The notes under the pieces are model-generated. The model was not told the origin of the DNA and ran no database searches. It worked only from the letters and a program-made list of their open reading frames with translations. A stretch of 64,000 nucleotides of DNA from Bordetella parapertussis. Lineage in GTDB: Bacteria > Pseudomonadota > Gammaproteobacteria > Burkholderiales > Burkholderiaceae_B. A program made the position numbers and the translations under genes. This document shows, piece after piece, positions 7,693 through 16,253 of this stretch. The stretch lies in contig CAMDEF010000011.1 in NCBI GenBank assembly GCA_945895265.1, positions 24,155 through 88,154 on the forward strand, written 5' to 3'. The number at the start of each line of letters is the position of its first letter. Within the stretch, counting starts at the first letter, position 1.

Positions 7693-8847
7693 CTAAAACA
7701 AAGCTCCACGCGCAGACACTGGCCATAACTCTTCGACCTTGCCGTTACGCACGGCAACCAACCAATCATGCAAGTTCACCGTTGGGTCACAATGCCCAGG
7801 GATCAGTCTGACTTTGTCGCCGACTTTAAGGGGTGGGGTGCCGGGTTCAGAGATGATGGTGGTGTGTTCGTCTGAGATGCCTTTGACTGACCAGCCGGGC
7901 AGGGTCATGCGGGGCAAACCTGAATCCATCGCAAAGCACTTTAAGCCACCATCAAGCACCGCATGGGTGGGGCTGACGCTGATCACTGTGCACAGTGCAT
8001 GTAAGACAGGCAGTAACTCGGGGGCCTCTTCGTCTGGCGAGTTCTTGTGATAATCGTTATCCATCAACACGTATGAGCCTGGTTGCACTTCGGTGTACAG
8101 ACCCGACTCGGCTTCAAGGGGGTACGTGCCGGTGCCGCCGCCTGTAATCGCGTTGACTTCATAGCCGGCGGCGTTAAGCGCGCTGACCATGTCTTTAACT
8201 TTATCGCAGGCTGATCGAATCGCTTGCAGGCGCTCTTCTGGTTTGCGCATGTGTTGCGCGGGGCCATAGTAGGCTTGTAAACCAGCAAACACTAATGAGG
8301 GCGAATAGGTGGCAATCGCTTCGGCTAGTTCAATTGCCGCAGCGTTGGTTGTGACACCACAACGCGCGCCGCCTACGTCTTGTTCAATATAGACATCAAC
8401 GGCAACTCGATGGCGTCTGGCTGCTGCGCCAATCTGATGCACTTGCACGATGTTATCCACACATAAACCCATGTGAGCATGGGCGGCCAGGCGGGCCACG
8501 CGCTCAACTTTGCGCACACCGACCACTTGGTTTGTGATCAAAATATTTTTGACGCCCACTTCGATAAAGGCTTCAGCTTCGCTTGCCTTTTGCACGCAAA
8601 TGCCAACCGCCCCAGCATGAATCTGGCGCAACGCGATATCAGGGCACTTGTGCGCCTTGGCATGTGAGCGCACCGCGATGCCAGCGGTTTGAATGACAGC
8701 GTGCACTTCAGCAAGGTTACGCTCAAACGCATCAAGTTCGATCAACAGAGCAGGGGTGTCGATTGCATCAACTGACGCACCAATCACCGCCGGTGCATCG
8801 TGCCAATTGCCCAAACCAGACTCAGAGATTGAAGGGTGATGCGTCAT
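7693..8847 (-). CDS. D-threonine aldolase/DSD1-family PLP enzyme
   Basis: The 384-residue protein is a fold-type III PLP enzyme. The alanine-racemase-like barrel begins TPALLIELDAFERN, with the PLP lysine in HAKAHK near residue 65. A C-terminal D-serine-dehydratase-like domain carries the metal-ligand histidine and cysteine in PGHCDPTVNLHD. Members include D-threonine aldolase, D-3-hydroxyaspartate aldolase and eukaryotic-type D-serine dehydratase; the sequence does not settle which. It is transcribed alone, with a palindrome upstream. A second family member lies at 19495-20625. Confidence 0.8.
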   Translation of the reverse strand: MTHHPSISESGLGNWHDAPAVIGASVDAIDTPALLIELDAFERNLAEVHAVIQTAGIAVRSHAKAHKCPDIALRQIHAGAVGICVQKASEAEAFIEVGVKNILITNQVVGVRKVERVARLAAHAHMGLCVDNIVQVHQIGAAARRHRVAVDVYIEQDVGGARCGVTTNAAAIELAEAIATYSPSLVFAGLQAYYGPAQHMRKPEERLQAIRSACDKVKDMVSALNAAGYEVNAITGGGTGTYPLEAESGLYTEVQPGSYVLMDNDYHKNSPDEEAPELLPVLHALCTVISVSPTHAVLDGGLKCFAMDSGLPRMTLPGWSVKGISDEHTTIISEPGTPPLKVGDKVRLIPGHCDPTVNLHDWLVAVRNGKVEELWPVSARGALF

Positions 8848-8873
8848 AGTGGTTTCCTAAATCGTTTCGTGTA

Positions 8874-8895
8874 TGTGTACTGTTATTTGTACACA
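8874..8895. promoter_or_regulatory. candidate operator palindrome
   Basis: TGTGTAC (8874-8880) and GTACACA (8889-8895) form a perfect 7-bp inverted repeat around an 8-base AT-rich spacer, 27 bases upstream of the DSD1-family start at 8847. Arrangement and sequence resemble GntR-type operators (GT...AC half-sites), but no regulator gene lies adjacent. The rest of 8896-9005 shows only low-complexity TGAGTG/ACAC repeats. Confidence 0.4.
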
Positions 8896-9005
8896 CTTGC
8901 TATCTATTACACAACGAACATTTATTAAATATTCAGTGCTGAGTGAAACATTGAGTGCTGACTACACACTTCGTGCTATTTACACATTGATTCCGTAATA
9001 CGCCA

Positions 9006-10067
9006 TCACCGCTTGCGACTAGCCTCATACCGCTGAGCATACTTCCAACCAATCTCTGCCAGTGGCTTGGCTTTGCTACCGGTCTCAATCGCATCGGCAG
9101 CCGCAGCCGTACCATCTTGCGCGCGGCGCGCAATCCCTTGCAAAATCGCGGCGATTCTGAAGAGGTTGTAGGCGATGTAAAAATCCCAGTGCTCAATACC
9201 TTCAAACCCGGTGGCGGCGCCATATTGTTTGATGTAGTCGGCTTCGCTGGGGATGCCTAAGGCTTTCAAGTCTAAACCGCCAATGCCGCGCCACAACGAG
9301 GCGGGGATGTGCCAACTCATGCAGTGATAAGCAAAATCCGCCATGGGGTGGCCGAGGGTGGCAAGCTCCCAGTCAAGCAAACCAATCGCGCGGGGCTCAG
9401 TTGGGTGCAGCACTAAATTATCTAAACGATAGTCGCCGTGCACGATGGTGGTTTGGTCGCCTTCAGGGATATTGGCGGGCAACCACTCGATCAACGATTC
9501 AAGGGCGCTGATGTCTTCGCTGCGCGACTCTTGATATTGACGGCTCCAGCGGGCGATTTGGCGGCCAAAATAATTACCGGCGCGGCCAAAGGTTTCAAGA
9601 CCGACTGCATTGACATCGACTTTATGCAGCGCTGCCATGACCCGATTCATATCGGTGTAAATGGCGGCGCGGTCAGTTGGCGTAAAGCCTGGTAGTGATT
9701 GATCCACAATCACGCGGCCATTTAAAAATTCCATCAAATAAAACGGCGTGCCAACAATGTTTAAATCTTCGCTGTAGGCGTAAAGCTTTGGCACAGGGAC
9801 CTCGCTGCCTTGTAAGGCTTGCATCACACGATATTCGCGATCAACTGCGTGGGCCGAGGGCAGCAATACGCCAGGCGGTTTTTTGCGCAACACAAACTGT
9901 TGCGCGCCACTGGTTAACAGAAAAGTCGGGTTTGACTGACCACCTGTTAAAGGTTTTACCGCAAGAGGAGGGCGGTCTAAAAAGCCTTGACCGTGCATCC
10001 AGTCAGCGAGTACGGCTGAATCAAACGCAGCTGTGCCGGCTGTAGATGATGAACCAGCCCCACTCAT
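9006..10067 (-). CDS. ACAD10/11-type phosphotransferase (APH family)
   Basis: The 353-residue aminoglycoside-phosphotransferase-like kinase has an N-terminal TGGQSNPTFL loop, a catalytic HGDYRLDN motif (H210, D212, N217) and the metal-binding LDWELATLGHP motif (D232). This version of the fold is typical of proteins acting with acyl-CoA dehydrogenases, as in ACAD10/11 and the levulinate LvaA enzyme, which phosphorylate 4-hydroxyacyl-CoA. Its ATG overlaps the SDR stop codon (ATGA), placing it third in an operon with that SDR and an acyl-CoA dehydrogenase. Antibiotic resistance is unlikely. Confidence 0.8.
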   Translation of the reverse strand: MSGAGSSSTAGTAAFDSAVLADWMHGQGFLDRPPLAVKPLTGGQSNPTFLLTSGAQQFVLRKKPPGVLLPSAHAVDREYRVMQALQGSEVPVPKLYAYSEDLNIVGTPFYLMEFLNGRVIVDQSLPGFTPTDRAAIYTDMNRVMAALHKVDVNAVGLETFGRAGNYFGRQIARWSRQYQESRSEDISALESLIEWLPANIPEGDQTTIVHGDYRLDNLVLHPTEPRAIGLLDWELATLGHPMADFAYHCMSWHIPASLWRGIGGLDLKALGIPSEADYIKQYGAATGFEGIEHWDFYIAYNLFRIAAILQGIARRAQDGTAAAADAIETGSKAKPLAEIGWKYAQRYEASRKR

Positions 10068-10840
10068 AACGAACTCACTGAGTGGCCCCAGTCAACCGTG
10101 ACTGACGTACCTGTCATGGCTCGCCCAGCGTCAGAGGCCAGCAACAACACAGGGCCATCCATATCCGACAACTCAGAAAACCGGCGCGAGGGCACGCGAG
10201 CCATCAGCTTTTGCCCTTGCTCACTGAGTAAAAACTCACGATTCAAATCAGTAATCACGTAGCCAGGTAGCAATGCATTGACGCGAATCCCATAGCGCGC
10301 AAATTCAAGCGCAAGCGATTTTGTAAATTGGATGACACCCGCTTTAGATGCCGAATACCCCACCACAGCACCCGCAACGCGTGCGCCCAAAATCGAAGAG
10401 ATATTGATAATGCTGCCGGGCCTTTTGACCTTGACTAAACGTCGTGCGGCTTCGGTGTCGACCATCCAGCAACCTTTCAGATTGGTGTCTAACACGCTAT
10501 CCCAATCTTCTTCAGTTTGCTCAAGCGCGGGCTTGGCAACGGTGGTGCCGGCATTGCTAATGATGATGTCTGCCACGCCTGCAACCGCTTCGATTTGATC
10601 AAAGCAGGCTTTGACGCTGGCTTGGCTGGTGACGTCTAACGACACGGCATCAGCTTTTGCACCGGTAGCCTTAAGTTCAGCCACAAGCGTAGCAAGCTTG
10701 TCAGCACGACGTGCCGCCACGATCACATGCGCACCGGCTTTTGCCAGGGTGTGCGCAAGATGATGGCCAATCCCACTTGAGGCCCCGGTCACCAATGCCA
10801 CATGGCCTTTCAAACTGAACATGTCGAACACTTGACTCAC
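10064..10840 (-). CDS. short-chain dehydrogenase/reductase
   Basis: A classical SDR of 258 residues. TGASSGIG near residue 18 is the nucleotide-binding motif, NAG near 96, and S148/S149, Y162 and K166 (YSASK) form the catalytic set. An FabG-like C-terminus ends in TSVTVDWGHS. It overlaps its neighbours by four bases on each side, so it is translated with the acyl-CoA dehydrogenase and the kinase. In this context it probably oxidises or reduces a hydroxyacyl- or ketoacyl-CoA. The substrate cannot be read from the sequence. Confidence 0.8.
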   Translation of the reverse strand: MSQVFDMFSLKGHVALVTGASSGIGHHLAHTLAKAGAHVIVAARRADKLATLVAELKATGAKADAVSLDVTSQASVKACFDQIEAVAGVADIIISNAGTTVAKPALEQTEEDWDSVLDTNLKGCWMVDTEAARRLVKVKRPGSIINISSILGARVAGAVVGYSASKAGVIQFTKSLALEFARYGIRVNALLPGYVITDLNREFLLSEQGQKLMARVPSRRFSELSDMDGPVLLLASDAGRAMTGTSVTVDWGHSVSSL

Positions 10841-12009
10841 GCTGTTTTCCCCAAGCCGTCGATAATCTTGCGTGCCATGCTCCAGCGATGCACTTCGCTT
10901 GGGCCGTCATAAATTCTAAAACCGCGCATATCCATAAAGATTCGCATCACAATGGTTTCGCCTGTGACGCCCTGGCCACCTAAGATTTGCACGCAACGAT
11001 CAATCACGCGCCACTCAGCCTCAGAACACGTGACCTTGGCGCGACTCGATTCAAAGTTACCGTTATGACCTTGATCTAACAACCACGCGGTATGTGCAAT
11101 GTGCAAGCGTGCCGTTTGCAGATCCATATCGTTATCGGCCAACATAAAACCTACACCTTCGTGCTTGCCTAAGATACGACCAAAGGCCTCGCGCGTGCGT
11201 GCGTATTGCGTGGCAATGTCGTGCGCACGACGTGCCTGACCAAGCCAGCGCATGCAGTGCGTTAAGCGTGCAGGTGCTAAACGGATTTGCGCGTATTTAA
11301 AACCGCGGCCAATTTCACCCAACACATCAGTGGCGGGTACACGAACGTTTTCAAATTTCATGACACAGTGGCCGCCGGCAAAGCAGCTGTCCATCGCGTC
11401 CATTTGGCGAGTGATTGAAATCCCTTCGCGGTTCATGTCACTTAAAAACATCGTGGCCGAGCCATCTTCCATTTTGGCCATGATGATGCAATAGGTCGCA
11501 CCCTCGGCACCGGTGATAAACCACTTGTCGCCATTGATCACATAATCGTCACCGTCTTTGACGGCGGTAGTCTTCATCATGCCTGGGTCGGCACCAGCGC
11601 CGGGTGCGGGTTCGGTCATGGCAAAGCACGAGCGCGTTAAACCTTTTACTTGCGGGCGCAACCAACGTTCTTTTTGCGCTTCGGTCGCAACAATTTCCAT
11701 CAAATGGATATTGCCTTCGTCGGGCGCGTGGATGTTCATAGCCGTGGGGCCAAGCGTTGAATAGCCGGCCTCTTCAAACACAATGGCTTTGTCGACGTGA
11801 CTTAAACCCAAACCACCTAGCTCAACCGAAGCGTGTGGGGTTAATAGACCCGCCGCACGGGCAAGCGCCACAAGCTCAGCGCGCAACTCTGGCGTTGGGC
11901 CATGCGCTGTCGCGCGTGGGTCTCTTTCGAGCGGGATGATTTTGTCGGCAATAAAACTGCGCGTGCGCTGCTGCAGGTCAAGCTGCGCCGGGGTCAGTGA
12001 AAAATCCAT
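10837..12009 (-). CDS. acyl-CoA dehydrogenase
   Basis: The 390-residue flavoenzyme has the full acyl-CoA dehydrogenase layout: N-terminal helical domain, middle beta domain with CFAMTEPAPGAGADP, and C-terminal helical domain with the RTREAFG, QILGGQGVTGE and YDGPSEVHRWSMA motifs. The length is usual. It is the first gene of the three-gene operon with an SDR and an ACAD10/11-type kinase. In characterised systems such dehydrogenases act on the 4-phosphoacyl-CoA made by the kinase, so 4-hydroxy acid catabolism is a reasonable inference. Ordinary beta-oxidation remains possible. Confidence 0.8.
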   Translation of the reverse strand: MDFSLTPAQLDLQQRTRSFIADKIIPLERDPRATAHGPTPELRAELVALARAAGLLTPHASVELGGLGLSHVDKAIVFEEAGYSTLGPTAMNIHAPDEGNIHLMEIVATEAQKERWLRPQVKGLTRSCFAMTEPAPGAGADPGMMKTTAVKDGDDYVINGDKWFITGAEGATYCIIMAKMEDGSATMFLSDMNREGISITRQMDAMDSCFAGGHCVMKFENVRVPATDVLGEIGRGFKYAQIRLAPARLTHCMRWLGQARRAHDIATQYARTREAFGRILGKHEGVGFMLADNDMDLQTARLHIAHTAWLLDQGHNGNFESSRAKVTCSEAEWRVIDRCVQILGGQGVTGETIVMRIFMDMRGFRIYDGPSEVHRWSMARKIIDGLGKTA

Positions 12010-12172
12010 GAGGGAATGTCCTAGTCGCTAAATCGATGAATGCAACTGCTATTATCGCAATTTCAGCGAATCTTGCTTTGATTTGGCGCAAGGGCGGAAG
12101 ACGGTGGCGTTTTGCTTAAGATTTTAGGGAATGAATCCCGAGTCTTGGGCGAGGGCAGGCAACTTGAGGGCT

Positions 12173-13351
12173 TTAACGCTGTTTTTTACTAAAAAGGAGG
12201 TTCAAGCTGACCACCAGCGCCAACAGGCCAAAAATAATAAAGCCATATTGATAGCTTTCGGTGGCCATGATCACAAAGGCGAAGCCCGACGGGCAAACAA
12301 TACCGCCGAGGTAGGTAAAAAACAGTGACGCCCCAGTGGTTGAGGCGATCATGCCTGGTGGCGATACTCGGGCCACCTCTGCCATGTAGACGCCGTTCCA
12401 GCCAATCGCCGAGGCTCCAAAGATGATCATCAACACAAGAATCATGCCGAAAGACCAAGACGGTGACAGGGTGCCGGTGATCACTGACGATACAGCCATG
12501 ATCACGCCCAGTATGACCATCACCACGCGAGGCGATAAAAAGCGGTCTGCGACCCAGCCCCAGAACACGCGTGCGAACACGCTTGCGAGTTGAGTCATGG
12601 CTAAAGCAAAACCAGCGGCTACAAAAGAGATATCAATTTCAAGGGTGAGATAGGTGACCAGATAGCTGGTCAAAATCATCTGCAAGCCGCAATACACGAA
12701 CGACACGATGGCAAGCTCGCGCAGATCGCGATTTAAGAACACGAGCCTGATGGGTTGCGTCACTTGTGACAACGCGAAGGGGCTTGAGGGGATGCGGTCG
12801 CTATCCAGTTCTTGACGAAAGGGTTCGGCGATCCAAAAAAAAACTAGCAACAAACCAGAGACTAAAAATAAAGTGATTTGCCAACCGGTGAGAAGCACAA
12901 GCACTGGGATCGCTAAGCCCGCGATAAAGCCCGCCAAGGGGTTGCCGGTTTGTCGAATCGAAAAGGCCAGGCTGCGCCGCCCGGGTGAGGTGGTGCGTGC
13001 CAAGACGTGCGAGCTTGCTGGCGAAATCGGTCCGTAGCCGATTCCCATAACAATGGCCCCCAGCACGATTAGTGTGAGATTGCCGCAGGCAACCAACGCC
13101 AGCCCTAGCGAGCACAACGCCAGCCCCATCTGGCTGATGCGGATGGCGCCGTACCTGACAATAAAGTTGCCTGACACGAGTGCAGCGATCATCCCTGCAA
13201 CGTACACGATCGAGATGAAATAGCCGATCCATTCAGGTGAGAAGGAAAGTGCTTCGGAAGCCACCGGCGCCAAAATAGGCACTGCATTCAGCACCAGCGC
13301 CGACACAACGGCGACGCTTAACATCATTGCAGAGGGGGCAAAGCTTTTCAT
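12173..13351 (-). CDS. MFS transporter
   Basis: About 392 residues with twelve predicted membrane segments. The MFS signature between helices 2 and 3 is degenerate, and a central charged loop (EPFRQELDSDR) separates the two six-helix halves. MKSFAPSAM at 13351 is chosen as the start because the upstream extension begins with GTG at 13399. It lies beyond the acyl-CoA dehydrogenase operon on the same strand, with a 163-base gap, and diverges from the PPC gene. Similar carriers export or import carboxylates or drugs; the substrate is unknown. Confidence 0.75.
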   Translation of the reverse strand: MKSFAPSAMMLSVAVVSALVLNAVPILAPVASEALSFSPEWIGYFISIVYVAGMIAALVSGNFIVRYGAIRISQMGLALCSLGLALVACGNLTLIVLGAIVMGIGYGPISPASSHVLARTTSPGRRSLAFSIRQTGNPLAGFIAGLAIPVLVLLTGWQITLFLVSGLLLVFFWIAEPFRQELDSDRIPSSPFALSQVTQPIRLVFLNRDLRELAIVSFVYCGLQMILTSYLVTYLTLEIDISFVAAGFALAMTQLASVFARVFWGWVADRFLSPRVVMVILGVIMAVSSVITGTLSPSWSFGMILVLMIIFGASAIGWNGVYMAEVARVSPPGMIASTTGASLFFTYLGGIVCPSGFAFVIMATESYQYGFIIFGLLALVVSLNLLFSKKQR

Positions 13352-13529
13352 TTTCTTATTTATCAGAATGACGACTACACCCGATACCTTACCACGCACA
13401 GCTTGGGTCAGAATTGCTGCGTTGCCTCACGCAGGATTGGCCTAGGCGAGTGGGTTTTAGTTGGCATTCATCCGCCAATCCCCTATGATCGAAGCGTTTG
13501 TCGCTTCACGAAACCATAGGGCGAGTTCA

Positions 13530-14444
13530 ATGCGAAGTATTCAACACCCAGGCCAGCCAAGCCCACAACGCGTTACGGCGCAGCAGGTTGAGCTTGAGCC
13601 TTTCGAGCTTGAACTACCCGGGCACATGAGCTTAATGCAAGCGGTGGCGCAGTCTATGCAAGGCATCGGGGCGCAATGCGCAACGTTTCGCATGCAAGGC
13701 GGGGGCTTCGAGCCGTTTTCGTACGTGATGCCGGCCTTAGCCAAAACCTCGGCCCATGCTGTGTATTTCAGTGATACCTACCCGGTCGAAGGAGCCGTGC
13801 GCCTTGAAACTGCTTCGGTGACGTTTGGTCAACGCGACGGTAAACCCTGGCTGCATAGCCATGCGATTTGGATCGAGGCGAGTGGGCGCCGTCACTGCGG
13901 TCATCTGCTGCCTGATGATATCCAAGTGAATCACCCAATTCAAGCTCAAGGCGTGGCAGTGCGTGGTGCGACGTTCACGGTTTGCCCCGATGGCGAAACC
14001 AATTTCACTCTGTTTGTACCGCTAAAAAGTATGGCGCGGTCAGTCCAAACACGTGCTGATGTTCCGAGCGCAGACAAAACATCCACCTCAGTTCAAACAA
14101 CACGCAGCAAAGGCTATGCACTGCGTGTCGCACCCAACATCGATATTTGCACCGCGTTAGAAACCTTTTGTATCGAGCGAGGCATCACCCACGCCAAGAT
14201 TCAAGGCGGTGTGGGCAGTACGGTGGGCGCAGTGTTTGACGACGGACGCGTCGTTGAGCCGTTTGTCACTGAACTATTGATACGCAATGGTGAAATTTTC
14301 ACTGACGCAAACGGCCAAACCCACGCTCAGCTTGACGTGTCGATGGTGGATTACAAAGGAGGGGTCTCAGAGGGCCGACTCGCACGAGGCCAAAACCCCG
14401 TGCTTGTGACCTTTGAGTTAGCACTTGAGGTGCTAAGTACTTAG
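13530..14444 (+). CDS. PPC (DUF296) domain protein, two domains
   Basis: The protein begins MRSIQHPG, a usual start for this family; the frame is open upstream to 13461 but lacks family sequence there. Two PPC-type domains follow: one at about residues 30-165 and a second at about 205-300 with LRVAPNIDICTALETFC and KIQGGVGS. PPC proteins form trimers. In plants they are attached to AT-hooks, while most bacterial members are uncharacterised. It converges with and overlaps the outer-membrane protein gene by four bases. Confidence 0.7.
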   Translation: MRSIQHPGQPSPQRVTAQQVELEPFELELPGHMSLMQAVAQSMQGIGAQCATFRMQGGGFEPFSYVMPALAKTSAHAVYFSDTYPVEGAVRLETASVTFGQRDGKPWLHSHAIWIEASGRRHCGHLLPDDIQVNHPIQAQGVAVRGATFTVCPDGETNFTLFVPLKSMARSVQTRADVPSADKTSTSVQTTRSKGYALRVAPNIDICTALETFCIERGITHAKIQGGVGSTVGAVFDDGRVVEPFVTELLIRNGEIFTDANGQTHAQLDVSMVDYKGGVSEGRLARGQNPVLVTFELALEVLST

Positions 14445-15220
14445 AATCTAATCGACAAGCCAGCAACCACGCCAGACAGCGATTGTGTCGTTGTGATGCC
14501 GCTAGATTTTTGTCTGTTGTAGAGATTTTTGAAGCCAATGGTGGCCGCACCCCATTCATAGGCATGGCCTATGCCAATCATTTGCTGAGTGGTAACTTGT
14601 GTACCTTGCGCCATCCCGCCGACATCAATATAAAACGGAATAAAGTAATTAGAGTCGCCTAAGCGCACACGACCTTTTAATCCCGCAATTGGAGCCGTAC
14701 TGCTCTTGGCGTTTGAGTTACTAGCGCCGTAGACGCTGTCAGCGACTTTCAAATCAGTTCTGGACACAACGTTCATGACACGGACACCAGCCAGACCATC
14801 TAGGTAGGTATTTTTCGTGTTGTAAATGGTGTAAGTTGCCGCGAAGGTGTAGATGCCCTGCTCAACGGTTGTGTTCGAGCTCAGATTGGGTTTACCCAAT
14901 ATCTCAGACTTTTGGGCGTTGAGTTTCGCGAACACAATATCGGCCATTGCGCCTAGACGACCGTGATGTGCCTCAAGGGTGAGCATCGCTGCAAAATTAA
15001 TATGCGAGATGATGTCTCTTGCACGGTAGTCGACCGAGGCGAGTTTGGTCTCTTCGTAAGCCACACTGCCACCAATGGTAGTGGCCCAAATATAAGGTGT
15101 CACGGCACCTCGCCATTCATTGGTCACCTGCGGGATAGTCTGAACCCCTTCAGCAGCCTGCGCTGGAAGGGCGGCGAGCGAGCCCGCTAAAATAGTCAGA
15201 GTGGAGATTATTTTTTTCAT
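14441..15220 (-). CDS. outer-membrane beta-barrel protein
   Basis: The mature protein follows a clear signal peptide (MKKIISTLTILAGSLAALPAQA, cleavage after AQA). The rest, with WRGAVTPYIWATTIGGSV, alternating strand patterns and a C-terminal GLSIRF ending in Phe, is typical of an outer-membrane barrel. The start at 15220 is preferred: the in-frame extension to 15346 runs through a tandem repeat and encodes no signal. No specific function is recognisable. It ends four bases inside the PPC gene on the other strand. Confidence 0.75.
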   Translation of the reverse strand: MKKIISTLTILAGSLAALPAQAAEGVQTIPQVTNEWRGAVTPYIWATTIGGSVAYEETKLASVDYRARDIISHINFAAMLTLEAHHGRLGAMADIVFAKLNAQKSEILGKPNLSSNTTVEQGIYTFAATYTIYNTKNTYLDGLAGVRVMNVVSRTDLKVADSVYGASNSNAKSSTAPIAGLKGRVRLGDSNYFIPFYIDVGGMAQGTQVTTQQMIGIGHAYEWGAATIGFKNLYNRQKSSGITTTQSLSGVVAGLSIRF

Positions 15221-15253
15221 TTGAAATTCTTTGTTTGTTTTTGTTGGTGAAAC

Positions 15254-15405
15254 GTGTAACCGCGATATATACGACTTTGCCTGTGTGCAACGTATCACTG
15301 CTGCAGGTCCGACATTGTCATTGCGAAACGCGTGACTCAGACACATACGACTTTTTCATTGCGCAACATACAACTGCGATATATACGACTTTGTGTGGGG
15401 CCCGC
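15254..15405. repeat. 38-bp degenerate tandem repeat, four units
   Basis: Four 38-base units lie at 15254-15291, 15292-15329, 15330-15367 and 15368-15405. Each has CGAC at the same offset (15272, 15310, 15348, 15386), and the first three end in a GAAAC/GCAAC-type sequence. Units 1 and 4 share an exact 18-base stretch, GCGATATATACGACTTTG. The array fills the gap between the SDR gene and the outer-membrane protein gene. Its last unit encodes the final residues of the SDR. Confidence 0.8.
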
Positions 15406-16192
15406 CGTCAACCATCAAGGCCGCCCCATTCACATACGACGCTCGGGGTGAGGCTAAAAACACGACCACGTTGGCGATGTCAGAGGGCACACCCCACGTT
15501 TGCCCTTTCGGCACCGAGACAGTTTCAAGCTTGTCGCGGTTGGCAATGGCAGAATCCGCTTGCCATTGACCACCAGCGGCTTGACTTTCCCATAGACGAA
15601 AGCGTTCTTCGGACTTGACCACACCTGGGATCACGCAGTTCACTCTGATGCCAAATTCTGCTAATTCTGTTGCTAAATCGACAGAAAAACGCACTTCTGC
15701 GGCCTTTGCAGGGCCTGTACAGCTTGAACCGGGCGGAAAATTGCCTCGAGTGGCGGTGCGCCCAGAGATGTTGATAATGGACGGAAAGCTCGATTGTTTG
15801 AGCAGAGGCAAGGCTCGTTGCGACACCCGAAACTGAGCAAAAAAGTTGATCGCCATGCCGTCTTGCAGTTCGTCGTCAGTGACAGTGGCAAAGGGTTTAT
15901 AGATGCCAGTGCCGGCGTTGTTCACCAAGATATCAAGTCGACCAAAGCGCGACTGAAGGTATGCAATCAGTTTGTCGATATCCGCTAGCTTGGTCATATC
16001 GGCCTGCACGGCTTCAATTGTTCCGCCGTTAGTTGACTGATTTGATGCAACCGCCTCATCGAGTTTGCTTTGACGGCGCCCGCAAATCACCACATGAGCA
16101 CCTTCGCTAGCAAACGCTTGTGCAGTGGCTAGACCAATGCCTTCACTGCCACCGGTGACACAAACGACTTGCCCTGCTAGATCTAACTTCAT
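15356..16192 (-). CDS. SDR-family oxidoreductase lacking the catalytic tyrosine
   Basis: The 278-residue protein has a Rossmann TGGSEGIG motif near residue 13, NNAG near 91 and S143, but the YxxxK site reads TGPAK (T159, K163). The catalytic Tyr is therefore replaced by Thr, seen in some divergent SDRs with a GP-type motif. The expected C-terminus is VDGGP; thirteen extra residues (HTKSYISQLYVAQ) are encoded by the last unit of the 38-bp array. It lies upstream of the outer-membrane gene and downstream of the Bug receptor gene, all on the minus strand. Oxidoreductase activity is doubtful. Confidence 0.75.
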   Translation of the reverse strand: MKLDLAGQVVCVTGGSEGIGLATAQAFASEGAHVVICGRRQSKLDEAVASNQSTNGGTIEAVQADMTKLADIDKLIAYLQSRFGRLDILVNNAGTGIYKPFATVTDDELQDGMAINFFAQFRVSQRALPLLKQSSFPSIINISGRTATRGNFPPGSSCTGPAKAAEVRFSVDLATELAEFGIRVNCVIPGVVKSEERFRLWESQAAGGQWQADSAIANRDKLETVSVPKGQTWGVPSDIANVVVFLASPRASYVNGAALMVDGGPHTKSYISQLYVAQ

Positions 16193-16253
16193 TGGTTATC
16201 TCACAATTTTTGTTAGAGAAAAGGGTTTTTCGCGACTCGAGTCACGCGCGCGC

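Noticed and set aside
9006..10067. APH-family protein as an antibiotic-resistance gene
   Set aside because: Motifs and operon with acyl-CoA dehydrogenase and SDR fit the ACAD10/11-type kinases instead.
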